Part shown: positions 33,064 through 45,400 of the stretch, piece by piece
Numbering within the stretch: the first letter of the stretch is position 1
Layout of the letters: every line of letters begins with the position of its first letter
DNA from: Cryptomeria japonica
Lineage: Eukaryota; Streptophyta; Pinopsida; Cupressales; Cupressaceae
Direction of reading: 5' to 3'
NCBI RefSeq assembly: GCF_030272615.1
Contig: NC_081414.1
Coordinates: 6,521,001 to 6,585,000, forward strand
Length of the DNA stretch: 64,000 bases
Made by a program: the position numbers and the translations under genes
The notes under the pieces: model-generated
Seen by the model: the letters and a program-made list of their open reading frames with translations, nothing else
The model's database searches: none
Told to the model about the DNA's origin: nothing

Positions 33064-35067
33064 TTAATAATGATAACATTTGACATTTCTATTGAATGAT
33101 GAACTTAAGGGACTATCATAGGATTGAAAACTATATCTCCTACATTCAAAACTTCTATGACCAATATCATTACAATGGTAACAAATAATATTTGCATCTC
33201 TCAGAGCAACAAAAGTATTTCTAGTTTCATATCTAGGAGGAGACCTATTCATTAATCTACAATCAACAATTCTATGACCATATGTATTACATTTGTAGTA
33301 ATAACCATGGAATTGGGGTACATACCAATCATTGCTGAAGTTGTTTCTCCTTGGAGCATCATAGTTTTGTCTTCTTGAGTTCTTCCTAGTGTCATTGACT
33401 TCTATGAAGCCATCATTATCCATCTCAGTCTTTCTTTTAGGATCAACAAGTTTTCTTTTTGTAGCATCAACATATGTTTTCTTCATGTCTTCAGTAATTG
33501 TAGTCAGATCTATTTTCTTCCTTGGTGCATCCTTGACTGTGAAGGTTTTCCTATTATTGTTATTACTTGAAGTAACAAAGTGTATTTCCTTGCTTGATGA
33601 GTCTTTACTTGCAGAACACTGACCAACATCAAATCCAACACCCTTTGTGTCTTTGAAGTGATTTTGTTTGTTCAACATTTTATCTAGAGCATCTATGCTG
33701 CCCTCATACTTGATTCTCACCTTGAGTTCATCTTTACACTTTTCAAGATCCTTTCTGAGATTCACAATTTCTTCCTCCATTTTTTGGTACTCCTACTCCT
33801 TATTCTCTAAATCTGTTTTAGTTACCTCATACATTATTTTAGCTTCATCCAATTGTGTTCTCATATATGCAATTTTTTTCTCAGACTCCTTAAGACATTT
33901 GTTCAATCCATCTTGTTCTTCAACAACAACATACTTAATCTTTTTGTATTCTCTCCTTACTTTTCTGAGTTCTTCAAGTGCACTCACAAGTTCACCTTCA
34001 AGATCTACCTCAGCTTCAACTTACTCTTCCTCATCAACAACTTATTCATCATGAAACTCTCCTAGTGCCATACAAAGATTGACTTCTCTTTCATTCTCAC
34101 TGCAACATTCATCAAAGGCACTTTCTTCATTTGTAGCATCATCTTCAAATTTGTAAAGACTGTTCATTCTTCTAAAATTTCTTGTTCTTGGCTTGAAATA
34201 ATTCTTCATCTTCTCTTTAACATTGGTCTTCATATTTTTCTTCTCATCTTCATCCTTCTCTCCATAATGACATTTAGATGCAAAGTGTCCAATCTTACCA
34301 CAGTTGAAACATTTAAAAGGAAGCTTACCTTTATATTTTCTTGAACCTTTCTTGAGTTTCCATGCAAAGTTGGCTATAGCAGCATCATAGTCATCTTCCT
34401 CCACATTGACAACTTCTTCTTTTACTTTCTTTGTAGTATTGAAAGTAACTTCTCTTTTTGATATTTCACTATTAATTGTCCTCATCTCATAGGCTAATAA
34501 GGAACCAAATAACTCATCCATGGAGAAAGTTTTTAGATCTCTAGCTTCTTCTATTGCAGAGACCTTTGTGTCATACTTTGAAGTGAGTGATCTCAACACC
34601 TTTTTGACAATGACTTAATCTTTGAATTCCTCTCCAATTCCTCTTATAGTACTCACAATCTCATCTACTCTTTGTAGATAATCTGCTATCTTTTCCTCTT
34701 CTTTCATTTTTAGGCTTTCAAGTTGAGCCCTTAGATTCTGCAATTTGGCCTCTTTCACTTTGGTATCTCCTTCATATAATTTTTGTAGCTTATCCCATGT
34801 TTCCTTTGCTGAAGTGCAGTGCAAGACTTTGACAAACTTTGTATCAGACATACCAATTAATATTGCATTCTTAGCTATGGCATCATTCTCATATTCCCTC
34901 TTTGCATCAGGGTCGATAGGAGGAACTTGAGGAATAGTATAATCATTTTTCACTTACATCTAGACATGAAAGCCTAGAGAGGATAAGTAAGTTTCCATTC
35001 TTCTCCAAAAGGCATAGTTAGTGCAATCAAACACATGTTCTTTAGAGGAGGATTCATTCCTAGCCAT
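33064..35067 (-). pseudogene. Copia D gag with long coiled-coil middle and several zinc knuckles
   Basis: Start chosen at 35067 (MARNESSSKEHVFDCTNYAF), about 60 bp after the primer site. Then WRRMETYLSSLGFHV, a stop, NAILIGMSDTKFVKVLHCTS, ETWDKLQKLYEGD, and MKEEEKIADYLQRVDEIVST. A first zinc knuckle CFNCGKIGHFASKC lies near 34300. Acidic and charged coiled-coil-like stretches (33987-33793, EELRKVRREYKKIKYVVVEE) follow. Two further knuckle-like motifs near 33290 and 33170 read YYKCNTYGHRIVDC (first Cys lost) and CYHCNDIGHRSFEC (intact). All pieces share one frame. The large size resembles SIRE/Maximus-type gag. Confidence 0.82.
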
Positions 35068-35125
35068 TGTGTTCACAAGACAGGATCTACCCAAGCTAGA
35101 GAAACCTTTACTAGAAGGGAACCTA

Positions 35126-35139
35126 GGGCTTTGATACCA
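35126..35139 (-). promoter_or_regulatory. Copia D primer-binding site
   Basis: The minus strand reads TGGTATCAAAGCCC two bases after the LTR end. It differs from A and C (TGGTATCAGAGC) at one position and extends further. Confidence 0.85.
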
Positions 35140-35141
35140 AT

Positions 35142-36985
35142 TGAAGAACACAAGTGGACACTGAGAGGGGGGGCAAATAAATGATATTATAAAACTTCAA
35201 TCTAGTGTGTGTGCAAATAAAAACAAAACCAAAATCATACACACATAAGGACACATTACATAATACCAGTAATTATGAGGAAAACCCAATGTGGGATAAA
35301 CCTCAGTGAGAATAGCTGCTGGAGTCTATTGCTCCAATCCAGCCTCACAAGTAAATCATAATTACAATATGGTTTTAGGGCACCGACCCAAGGAGCACTA
35401 ACCCATAAGATTTTGAATACCAAATCAAGGAGCACCTACCCCTACTTTGATCACCCACTCAAAGATACATAGTGATTCAATAAACAATTGATTACAATTA
35501 TAGAAACCTTGTTACAAATGAGTTTTGTAACACCTATCTGTTGCTCTGAGAGATGTACCTTAACGATACATCATCTTTGTCTCCCTGTCTCTGCCTTTCT
35601 GTCTTTTCCAAATCAGTCATCTATATCTACTCAATTTTCTACCTCTTTCTTATGCAATTACTTCTTTGATTTTGGCTATGCTTCTTTTCTCAGATTTACC
35701 TCTACAACACTTTCTTCTTTTAACTATTCATTAATCACTTAATTGAACTTATCCTAATCTATGCTTCTATTTCAACAACCACCATACACTATGTCCACTA
35801 CTGATTTCACAAATCACACATCACCTCCGAACAATCAGTTGGATCATAACTCATCACATGTAGGACAATGTTGTTCTTCCTCATTATCATACCCCACAAT
35901 CTATACAAATTCCAATTTAGCTTGCAGATCGTTCACTTAGTCGATTTATAATTCGCTAGTAAATAGTTCAAGTTTCTAGACATGCCATCCTGTGTTCATG
36001 TTCAACTTTGAATCTAAATTGTCAATCTGGTAGATTCAACTAGGAGAATTTGATCATATTCATCATCGTGGTGGTTCCACATGCCACATTATCTCTATTC
36101 TTGTCAGCATGTAATGTGTTCTCAATATCTTCTTAAACTCCTCAATCTACATACATGTCACTTGATCAAACCAAGTCAAACATCCACATGGACTATCAGA
36201 CTGTAGTCATGTCATGCTTTGCAAACATATTGCATGTATCGAGTTGACTTATTCTGATACAATTCCTCAAAGCTCTATCGGTATAGCTTTGATTGTCGGG
36301 CTGACTTATCGCATCTACTCTGTCTTCACAACTTATCCCGATGACCTTGTGATTCCTTTGGTCCCTTTTGTTGGCATGAGTTACTCCGATGAAATCCTCA
36401 CCTTTGAATTCACTTATCACCATAAGCTATCCCGAATGAAGAACCTCCAAGACAAATGAACACATATTGAAATAACCATAACTATCGACATAGGAAAAAC
36501 ATGTTAGAATGATAAAACAAGTCATTCCGATGACATACTGTCAACTCACCTTTATTGGCATAAATATTCTGAAATGCATACTCATAGTCCTTCAACATAT
36601 CGACATATGTTATAACGATAAACTTACCAAGGGGTCTTCTTCTTCATTTTCCTCTATTAGAATATCTTGGTCTATCTGGATAACATTTTTGACTTGTCCT
36701 GATCTTGTATATAGTCCCGATGGTATCCGCATTTGCATAAGATATCCCAATAGGAGGATGTCAGAATAATTTAGTTCTATTGCCATTGTAATAATTTGTC
36801 ATTTCGCCTTCAATAGTTATTCTGATAGATATCCTCGGTTTCCTAGTCGCCATAGCTATTCCGATGTATGGCCTTGCTTTTATATTCAACATTCCTATCC
36901 CGATATGATCACTTCTGCAACCTGCAACACTTATTTCTCTGCATCCATGAAACACTTGTTGACATCAATGACAATAATGCCAACA
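35142..36985 (-). repeat. Copia D 5' LTR (1,844 bp)
   Basis: Partner of 27810-29642. Plus orientation TGAAGAACACAAG to AATGCCAACA. It contains the AAACCCAATGTGGGATAAACC block (about 35281-35300) and repeated GGAGCAC motifs (about 35390-35440). Confidence 0.9.
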
Positions 36986-38078
36986 TCTTCTTCTTATCAT
37001 CCTTTGACAGTATCAATGCTCAATCATTTATAAAGCACATAAGCATGCAAACTAGTTTATGAATGTTTTTTCAAATTTGCAATAACAAAGTTATGTTTTT
37101 CTCTCACCGTGGTTGAGACTTGAATCTACAATTAGTTTTCCTTCTAATTATAAATTGAGGATTTGAGGATAGTAAATAGATAGTTATCATGCACATTATA
37201 TTTTTGAAACAAATATTTTTGTGCAAATATATTGAAGTTTTGATCTCTTGTAGCTCGGGCAACAAGAGGAACACAGATAAGAGACAAAAACAAATGACGA
37301 AATATGACGATATTATTATACAAGTTTATTATCTTAGAGAATTATATTCATTGGTTATCAAATACCTTTGGAGATATGATCAAATTTGAATTTTTAAAGT
37401 TCATATTTATGCATGGGTTTAAAAGGAAGTTTAAAATGTTTAACAACTACTTTATATTAGTAGTTTTGTAACTGTCATCTTCTCCATTCGACAGTAAAAA
37501 AAGAAAAAAAAAACTTTGTGGTGTTTAGAGTGGGTGTGTGAATAATGAACAAGAGATGAAATATTTTTGGAAGAGAAGAGTGTTGTATGTAAGGATAATT
37601 TATAATGATATGTGAAACATAATGAATGTTCTTTCATGAATTATAATGATATGTTTAAATGATTGTTGCAAATATTGGTTATAAAGGTCAAAGTGATTTA
37701 AACAGAATGAGAAGATTGTCAACTAATGAATACGATCAAAAGTGAAGTAATTTGTATAAGCTAACATTGGCAAGGTTATTTTTGATTTGTTTTATATTTG
37801 ATATAGTGAGGGTTTTGATAATAACAATGTGTGACAGTTAAGCATTGTATATTCTAACTTTTGGATTGATTGCAGAGATAATCATAAAGATGCGAATAAA
37901 ATTGTGATTACCTAAACATTTTTATGAAGAGCAGTTTGTCATTGTAAAAAATGCAGAACAAAGATTTAATTTTTGAGACATTTGAATGTGAATGATTTTA
38001 GGAATGGCAATATGCCAAATGTTTTATATAGAAATAGAGTAATCCTTTGAGATATTGATTTTTTGATTGTGTAAGGAG

Positions 38079-38200
38079 TGGGTGCTTCTTCAATTTGGAG
38101 TTGGTGCTCTTAAAATTGTAAGGGGTTGGTGCTCCTAGGATAGGTGTCCTAAATTTAGTCAGTGAGGCTTGGAGTTGGTGCTCCTAATTTGTGACTAGTG
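38079..38200 (+). repeat. Iterated GTTGGTGCTCCT motif in the copia F LTR
   Basis: Four copies of a (G)GAGTTGGTGCTCCT-like motif lie within 120 bp, just upstream of the TATA-like box. The reverse complement of the same core (GGAGCACC) is iterated in both D LTRs. The position fits U3 enhancer repeats. Confidence 0.65.
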
Positions 38201-38220
38201 ATTTTTTGTGATTGAAGCCT

Positions 38221-38228
38221 AATATAAA
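38221..38228 (+). promoter_or_regulatory. Copia F TATA-like box
   Basis: AATATAAA in CTAATATAAAAC sits about 240 bp before the LTR end and directly after the iterated motifs, a usual position for the LTR promoter. Confidence 0.45.
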
Positions 38229-38471
38229 ACTTTTTCATAGTGGTCTTTCACCCTTGAAGAGGTTTCCACTCAAATATTGGTGTCATGCTGTTAAATTTGT
38301 GTCTTGAATCTCTTGGTTGTATTATCCAATGTTGTTGATGATGTCTTATGATGTGCTACAAATGTTAATATCTTTGTGTTAAGTTTTTATTGATTAAGAG
38401 TCTTCTTGTTTACATTGATCACTGATTCACCCCCAACCCCCCCTTAGCAGTGATCCTAGTATTCCAACAAG

Positions 38472-38482
38472 TGGTATTAGAG
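38472..38482 (+). promoter_or_regulatory. Copia F primer-binding site
   Basis: TGGTATTAGAG follows the LTR with a two-base spacer. It differs from TGGTATCAGAG by one C-to-T change. Confidence 0.75.
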
Positions 38483-38545
38483 AATAGGTTCCTTGTAGAG
38501 GTTTAACAACCCAAGGTTGGCCCTAATAGCAGAATACTTATAGTC

Positions 38546-40202
38546 ATGGCACATGAATGATGTTCAGTTGATAAAGCCCCCTTATTTAATGGAAATGGTT
38601 ATTCCTTTTGGAAAATGAGAATGCAAACCTATTTGGTCTCCCTAGGAGTAGATGTTTGGTGCCCAGTTGTAAATGATTATAGTGTTCTTGACACTATCCC
38701 TACTGATATTGATGGTAAAAGACAATATGTAATGGATGCAAGTGCAAAGCATGCCATCCTTTGTGGACTATCAAAATATGTTTTTGTCAAAGTTATGCAT
38801 TTTAAATCCTCCAAAGAAGTATGAGACACGTTAAATAGTATTTATCATGGAAATGATAGGGTAAAGCAAGCCAAGATCCAAACTCTTAGAGGAAAGTTTG
38901 AGGAAGTAAATATAAGTGAAGAAGAAAAGGTTGTAGATTATCTTCTTAGAATTGATGAAACTGTGAATGCCATTCATGGACTTGGAGAAGAGATGGAAGA
39001 CAAGGTTGTTATAAAGAAGGTTTTAAGATCTTTTCCAACCCAATTTGACTATTAAATATCAACCATAGAAGAAGCAAGAGACATATATAAGTATTCCATG
39101 GATGTTCTGCATGGATCACTTACATCATATGAAATGGGGACATGTAAAGAAGAATCATCAAGTAGAGAGGCAACATTCAAGGTTGATAAAAAGAGTAAGG
39201 CATCTTCAGATTCTGAGGATTTTGAAGTCATAGAATCCCATCTTGCAAGAAAACTTAAGAAGGGTTTAGGAAAGTATAAGGGTAAACTTCCCTTCAAATG
39301 CTTCAACTATGGGAGGATTGGGCACCTTGCGACCAAATGTCCTTATGGTGATTCTAATGATGATGAAGACAACAATGATAGACAAGGTAAAAATAAGTTC
39401 TTTAACAATAGAAGATTTTTTTTCTCCAAAAAGAAAAAGAGTTTATTTGTAGATGCTTATGATAGTGACTTTGAAGATTTTGCAAGTGAGGAAGGTGAGG
39501 TTTTATTTATGGAAATTGATAGTACTAATGTGGATCAAGATGTTGTATATGAAATGTATAGTGAATCAGAGATGGTGGATGTTTATTTTGAGGGTGAGTT
39601 ATTGTGTGTACTTAAAGAGATTAATAGAGGCAAACATTCAAAAAGACCAAGCCTTGAAAGAGAAGGAAAGCTTGATTAACAAAATCAAAACTATGGAACA
39701 AGTGGTTTTTTATTTGAAACTACAAATTGAAGAGAAAAAGAAAATGGTAGAAGTAACAAAGTCTGATTTGACATCTAAGGATGAAGAATGTAAAAAATTG
39801 GAGGCTGAAGTTGTAAAGCTTAGAAAGAAACTAGACAAATATGAAAACACCAGATTAGAAGATGTGTTGAGTAAACAAAGAAGATCTAATAATGGTACTA
39901 GTTTGGGTTTTGAAGTTGGGAAAAGTTCAAATACTTGTGATAATGAATCATTGCATGACATATTCAAACCTAAAAGCAAAGGTGCAGATTTAGATGATCA
40001 AGTAAATCCTTCAAAATCTGGTCATAAATTCTCATTCAAAAAGATCGATCCAAATATGCATGCAAGAGGTCAAATGAACATGTTCAAAAGTTCATCATTT
40101 TCTAGTAAAAGGTTTCCTTTCAGATTTAACTCATATTTTGTTGGTCATTGCTTCTGTTGTAATCAATTTGGACATAGAATGAATGACTACAAAATTGCTT
40201 AG
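38546..40202 (+). pseudogene. Copia F gag
   Basis: ATG at 38546 (MAHE, then TGA). The frame continues FNGNGYSFWKMRMQTYLVSL, DIDGKRQYVMDASAKHAILC, a stop, then EEEKVVDYLLRIDETVNAIH and KVVIKKVLRSFPTQFDY. 39098-39679 adds MDVLHGSLTSYEMGTCKEES, KGLGKYKGKLPFKCFNYGRI with a damaged first zinc knuckle (CFNY instead of CFNC), and an acidic stretch. A frameshift near 39600 leads to a coiled-coil-like segment (EKKKMVEVTKSDLTSKDEEC, VVKLRKKLDKYENT). A second knuckle-like motif CFCCNQFGHRMNDY lacks its last Cys. Homologous to D gag. Confidence 0.82.
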
Positions 40203-40705
40203 AGAAGATATTCTAGATTTGGTTTTAGAAATTCTTTTTATAGAATGAACAGTCTAAGATGTTTCAACTGTAATGACACTGGTCATGTGAGGAAAGATTG
40301 TAGGCATATGTCTGGAAAGAAAAATGAAAAACATATTGTTGATCCTAAAAAGAGTGTGAAAATTCAAAAATCAGACATAAAGACAAAAAAGATTTAGAAA
40401 CCTAAGTCGATAAGTAATATTGGTGAATCTTTGTTTGTTCAAGTTGCCTTTCATACAAAAATGAAAGATCTATGGGTGATAGATAATGGTTGTTCAAACC
40501 ACATGACTGGTGATAGGAAGAAATTTACTAAGTTGGATAGTTATGAAGGTGGTTCTGTGAGTTTTGGTGACGACTCTTCCAAACAGATTAGAGGTGTGAG
40601 ATTTCTGTTGTTTAATTAAAATTCGCCTGTTCATGAAGTATACTTTGTTGACTTGGTCTAAAATATAACCTCCTAAGTGTTAGCCAAATTTGTGATAATG
40701 GTTAC
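40203..40705 (+). pseudogene. Copia F third zinc knuckle and protease
   Basis: After a stop at 40200-40202 the DNA encodes CFNCNDTGHVRKDC (about 40260-40300, intact CX2CX4HX4C) and a basic linker. The protease region follows: LWVIDNGCSNHMTGDRKKFT at about 40471-40530. The catalytic Asp-Ser-Gly is Asp-Asn-Gly in this copy. GGSVSFGDDSSKQIRGV follows, then GLKYNLLSVSQICDNGY in another frame up to 40705, where copia C is inserted. Confidence 0.82.
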
Positions 40706-42214
40706 TGATGAATCAATGATGAACAGTTAGTACCAAACTGGTACTGAGAGGGGGGGGTGAATCAGTACTGAGAAAAATATCTTTTCCTTGAACCGGTTTT
40801 ACTGAAAACACTGCATTTGACTGACAAGCAATAACACCAGTCTAAACTAGATTACTACTGGTTAAACACAGTAGGAATGTGAAAGACATAAACTAGTAAT
40901 TCTTGGATTTCCTCACAATCTAACATCATATTTCCACTTCACCCATATGCATACACTAGTAACATATCAACAAAAATGTAAAGACTTACTGGTTCAACAT
41001 GATTTACCACTTGACAGAGAATAAAAAAGCATCACATGAAAATCATCACACATAGCACACATATTTTTCACATGGAAACCCAACTGGGAAAAACCATGGT
41101 GGGGATGAATACCCACAAGCTGTTCTTTGAACCCTTTTGAAGTCCGCTCTGTTAGGAGCCTAGTTTGGTTAAAGACTTTACAATAGGTTCTCTTAGGAAC
41201 TGATCCTGCTAGGGATCACCTAGTTAAGGGATGGCTAAAATACCCGGTTAAGGGTTAAACCTTGTTAGAGGAGTTTAAGAACTCAATAATTTTGAGTCAC
41301 CCTGTTAAAGGATTTATAGCAAGCCGGTTAAATCTACCCTGTTAAGGGATTTTCCAACTATTGAAGTGGTTAGAGGTCAATAGGTATTACAATGATCTGG
41401 TAACAACACTTCAATGCCAATGCAGATCCGCTTTAGTTCCTTCCTTCTGCAATCACACTCTGTAGGTATCTATTCTCTTATATGGTCTGGCAAGAATCAT
41501 GTATCTCTGCACTTAGATACACACACAACATTTGTCAACAACCTCAACATGAAAAACAACATCAACCTTATAGGAAATATAGGTCGGTAGTAGAAACCCT
41601 ATACCCTAAACATTTAGGTTAAGCAATTCAGTCGGTTCAATCCTAATCATTGAACATATTGCATTGATTACAACAGTCTTGAACAGATCTCAAGATGTTC
41701 TCCATCATTCGTTCTTCATCGCTTCTTCGAGGCTGATAACCCATCACGGTTCTCCACCATTTATAGAGACTTCGCACATTCCCGAGGTAGATAGGATCAA
41801 TCTCCTTCATGCAAGATCCTTCACATGCACAAGGTTGACGTGGCAAGACAATCTATTCTTCATTACAATGCTAACTCATCACACGATGTCATTGGTTGAA
41901 TCACACAATCATAGAACACTTCAATCAGAAACCTTGAAGCTAAGACTACCAATCGGTAGTCATACCATATGAAACCTTGATACAAAACATTCCATATACC
42001 GGTTCACTTGGACAGACATACCGCTTCACTTTTTCATATATACTGGTTCACAACATCATACCGGTTCTCTTGTATCACATATACTAGTTCACAACATCAT
42101 ACCGGTTCTCTTGCAAGTTGCTTAATTCAATATACTGGTTCATTCTTCAACATATTGACATCAATGATAACATACAATATCATTATGTCATCATACTCTG
42201 CACATATGCCAACA
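40706..42214 (-). repeat. Copia C 3' LTR (1,509 bp)
   Basis: Near-identical to 46604-48114 by eye. Contains an 8-G run (about 40750), CCCAACTGGGAAAAACCATGG (about 41080-41100), GTTAAGGG-type iterations (41150-41350) and repeated ACCGGTTC/ACTGGTTC motifs (about 41998-42145). Confidence 0.94.
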
Positions 42215-42229
42215 ATCTCCCCCTTTGGT
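42215..42229 (-). promoter_or_regulatory. Copia C polypurine tract
   Basis: The minus strand reads ACCAAAGGGGGAGAT before TGTTGGCATATG. A second tract TCAAAGGGGGAGAAG lies about 95 bp away at 42309-42323. Confidence 0.9.
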
Positions 42230-42449
42230 ATTGATGACAATATACAAAGATATCTCTTCGTTTCACATCTTCTTGCCCAACACTACATATATCTTCTCTT
42301 CTTCACATCTTCTCCCCCTTTGACAACAATGCCAAAGTGGAGGCATATACATCTATGTTCTACTAGGCTGCTCCCCCTAAGGAGTAGCATCCTTCATCAC
42401 ACCAATCCTGAAAAAGATATATCAATGTAAGTCCTGACTGATGTGGAGC

Positions 42450-45400
42450 ACACACCTTTAGTTCACCTCTCAAATAGGTAAAGGTAGCCTTTGGTAGAGG
42501 CTTGGTGAATATGTCTGCTAACTACTCCTTACTGAAAACATGTTCCAGTACAACTTCTTTGTTCTGAACCTTTTCCCTTAAGAAATGATACTTAAGCTCA
42601 AAGTGCTTGGTTCTAGAATGTAAAACCGGATTCTTGGAGATGTTAATCACACTTGTGTTGTCACAAAATATACTTACCGGTTTAGATACATGAACTTTGA
42701 AGCCATTTAATACATGCTTCATCCAAAGTGTCTGGGTGCAGTTCATAAATGCTGCAACATACTCTACTTCTGCTGTAGACTAAGAGATACAATTATGCTT
42801 CTTACTCATCCATGAGACTAGTCTACCACCAAGAAAGAATGCACCACCGGTTGTGCTCTTCCGATCATCCACATTACCAGTCCAGTCAACATCTGTAAAC
42901 ACTTTCAGGTTGAAATCATTACTGTATGGATACCATAATGCATAGTCAATAGTTCCCTTCAGCTATCTCAGAATCCACTGGACTGCTACCAAGTGGGATT
43001 CTCTTGGGATTTTCTGGAACCATGCAGTAATGCCCACTGCATGTGCAATGTCAGGTCTGCTATATACTACATAGTGCAATTTACCAATCATTGATCGGTA
43101 TTCCTTCCCATTTACCAACCCTGAGTCATCCTCCTTTGATAGTTTACAACTGGTCACCATCGGTGTACCAACCTATTTGTTGTCTTCCATGCCAAAGGTC
43201 TTCAACACCTCTTTGACATATTTGGACTGAGTGATAAAGATTCTATCTTTCATTTGTTGAATCTGTAGTCCAATGAAGAACTTAATCTCCCCTATAAGTG
43301 ACATCTCAAACTTCTTTTTCATCTCATCTGCAAAATCATGACTCATCTTGTCATCTCCTCCAAAAATTATGTCATCAACAAATACCTCACACATTAGATT
43401 CTGATCTCCTTCTGACTTCAGGTAGATATTACTATCCGCACTTGTTCTCTCAAATCCAATCTTCACAAGATGGGAGTGCAAGCATTCATACCATGCTCTA
43501 GGTGTCTGCTTTAGTCCATACAAGGCCTTATTTAGCCTACACACCATGTCACTATCTTCTGATAGGGAAAACCCATCTGGTTTCTCTATATACACCTCCT
43601 CTTGTAGTATTCCATTTAGGAATGCAGACTTTACATCCATTTGATATACTTTGAATCCCTTGAATGTTGCATATGCAAGAAGCATACAAACTCCTTCCAA
43701 TCTGGCTACTGGAGAAAAGGTTTCTCCATAGTCTTCTCCTTCTTCTTGGGCATATCCTTTACACACCAGTTTGGCTTTGTTTCTAACCACTGAACCATCT
43801 TCATTCACCTTATTTCTAAAAACCCATTTGGTGCCAATGACATTTTTATGCTTTGGTCTGGGTACCAAAGTCCATGTACCATTCTTTTCTATCTGGCCAA
43901 GTTCCTCTTCCATTTCCTTGATCCAATCTTCATCTTTATGTGCCCCTCTAAATGTTTTAGGCTCAAATTCAAAGATCATGCAAGAGTTTTCTTTGACCTT
44001 TCTTCTTGTAAGAATTCCTACATCCTTATCTCCTATGATCTGCTTTGGATCATGATTCAACTTTACATATCTAGGAATGATCTTAGTTGTTTCGTCTTTC
44101 TTTTCTTCTTCATCCTCATCTTCATTCTCATCTTCATCAACATCAGCATCTACCGATGTAGGAGCACTGTTACTGGTGCTTGGCTGTTTTGCAATCGGTT
44201 CCCAGAAGGTTACTACCAGTTGATCTCCTACTTTCTCACTACCGGTTTCCTCAGATTTATCAGAGGTGTTATTAACTCTAACATTGATGCTTTCAACAAT
44301 TCTCCGAGTCCTATTGTTGAAACATTTGAGAGCTTTGTTCTTTGTGGAATATCCTAGAAATATTACCTCATCACATTTAGCATCAAACTTGCTCTGATGT
44401 TCACACCTCTTGATATAACATTTACTACCAAACACTCTAAAGTAGCTTACCACTGGTGTCTTACCAATCCAATACTCATAAGGTGTTTTATCCTTACCCT
44501 TTTTTATGAGTACCCGGTTCATTGTGTAGACTGCAGTGCTCACCGCTTCTCTCCAAAAGGTGTGAGCAACCTTCCCTTGGATCAACATAGTTCTAGCTGC
44601 TTCAACCACAATCTGATTGTTCCTCTTTGCTAGGCTATTCTGCTGTAGAGTCTGAGGGGCAGACAATTGCCTCTTGATGCTGTTCTCTTTACAGTACTTG
44701 TTGAATTCACTGGAAGTGAATTCTCCTCCTTGATCAGTTCTCAGGCACTTAATCCTCTTACCGCTTTCTCTTTCTACCAGTGCTATGAAGGCTTTGAACT
44801 TTCCAAAGGCTTTAGACTTGTCCTTCAAGAATGTGACCCACATCATTCTTGAGCAATCATCAGTAAGAATCATAAAATACCTATCTCCCTGCACACTCCT
44901 AGTTTTCATAGGACCACACAAATCAGTATGCACAAGATCAAGTAAATTATCTGCAGTGAAAGGTTTACCTTTGAAGGTTAAGGAAGACATTTTCCCCAGT
45001 TGACACTCTCTGCACAAAGGATTCTCTGGTTTGTTCAGCATAGGCAGTCCTCTATCTGCCTTGATCTTACTAGCCTTCACAATATTATCAAAGTTTACAT
45101 GGTAGAGTCTCCTATGCCATATCAAGCTATCTTCAAACTTAGCCATTAGACATGTACTAACATTAGCATTGAGTTGAAATAGGTTACTTTTGGTTTGCAT
45201 ACCGGTAGCCATCAGTTCACCATTCTTTCCTTTGATTTTGCACACTCCATTTCTGAATTCCAGAGTGAGTCCATTATCATTCAGTTGAGCAACACTCAAA
45301 AGGTTATGTCTGAGACCTTCTACCCAATACACATTGTCAGCACTGCTTCTTCCATTTAGAGAGATGGACCCTCCGCCTTTTACCATACATGGTACATCAT

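Larger units (their letters stand above)
27810..36985 (-). mobile_element. Copia D: full-span element with two LTRs
   Basis: LTRs at 27810-29642 and 35142-36985 pair over about 1.84 kb. TCTTT (27805-27809) and TCTTC (36986-36990) flank it, a 5-bp duplication with one mismatch. Minus-strand order is gag with several zinc knuckles, protease, integrase, RT, RNase H. Frames change twice (near 32000 and 31500) and stops are frequent. LTR divergence is higher than in A, C or G by eye, so D is probably the oldest of the paired-LTR elements. Confidence 0.88.
36986..38469 (+). repeat. Copia F 5' LTR (left end not resolved)
   Basis: The right end ATTCCAACA at 38461-38469 precedes the primer site by two bases. 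Just upstream is GATTCACCCCCAACCCCCCC, the F form of the conserved C-run near LTR ends. The TATA-like box, iterated motifs and GAGGTTTCCACTCAAATATTGG block lie at about 38079-38285. From 36986 to about 38040 the DNA is AT-rich and may be partly LTR, partly older DNA; no gene is seen there. Confidence 0.6.

Noticed and set aside
41998-42145. Inverted repeat of ACCGGTTC as a transposon terminal repeat
   Set aside because: The motif is iterated in direct orientation within both LTRs of copia C, so it is internal LTR structure.
43771-44357. Plus-strand frames of 94 and 169 codons opposite copia C pol
   Set aside because: They are antisense shadows of the acidic linker and integrase C-terminus. 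The minus strand carries the conserved domains.
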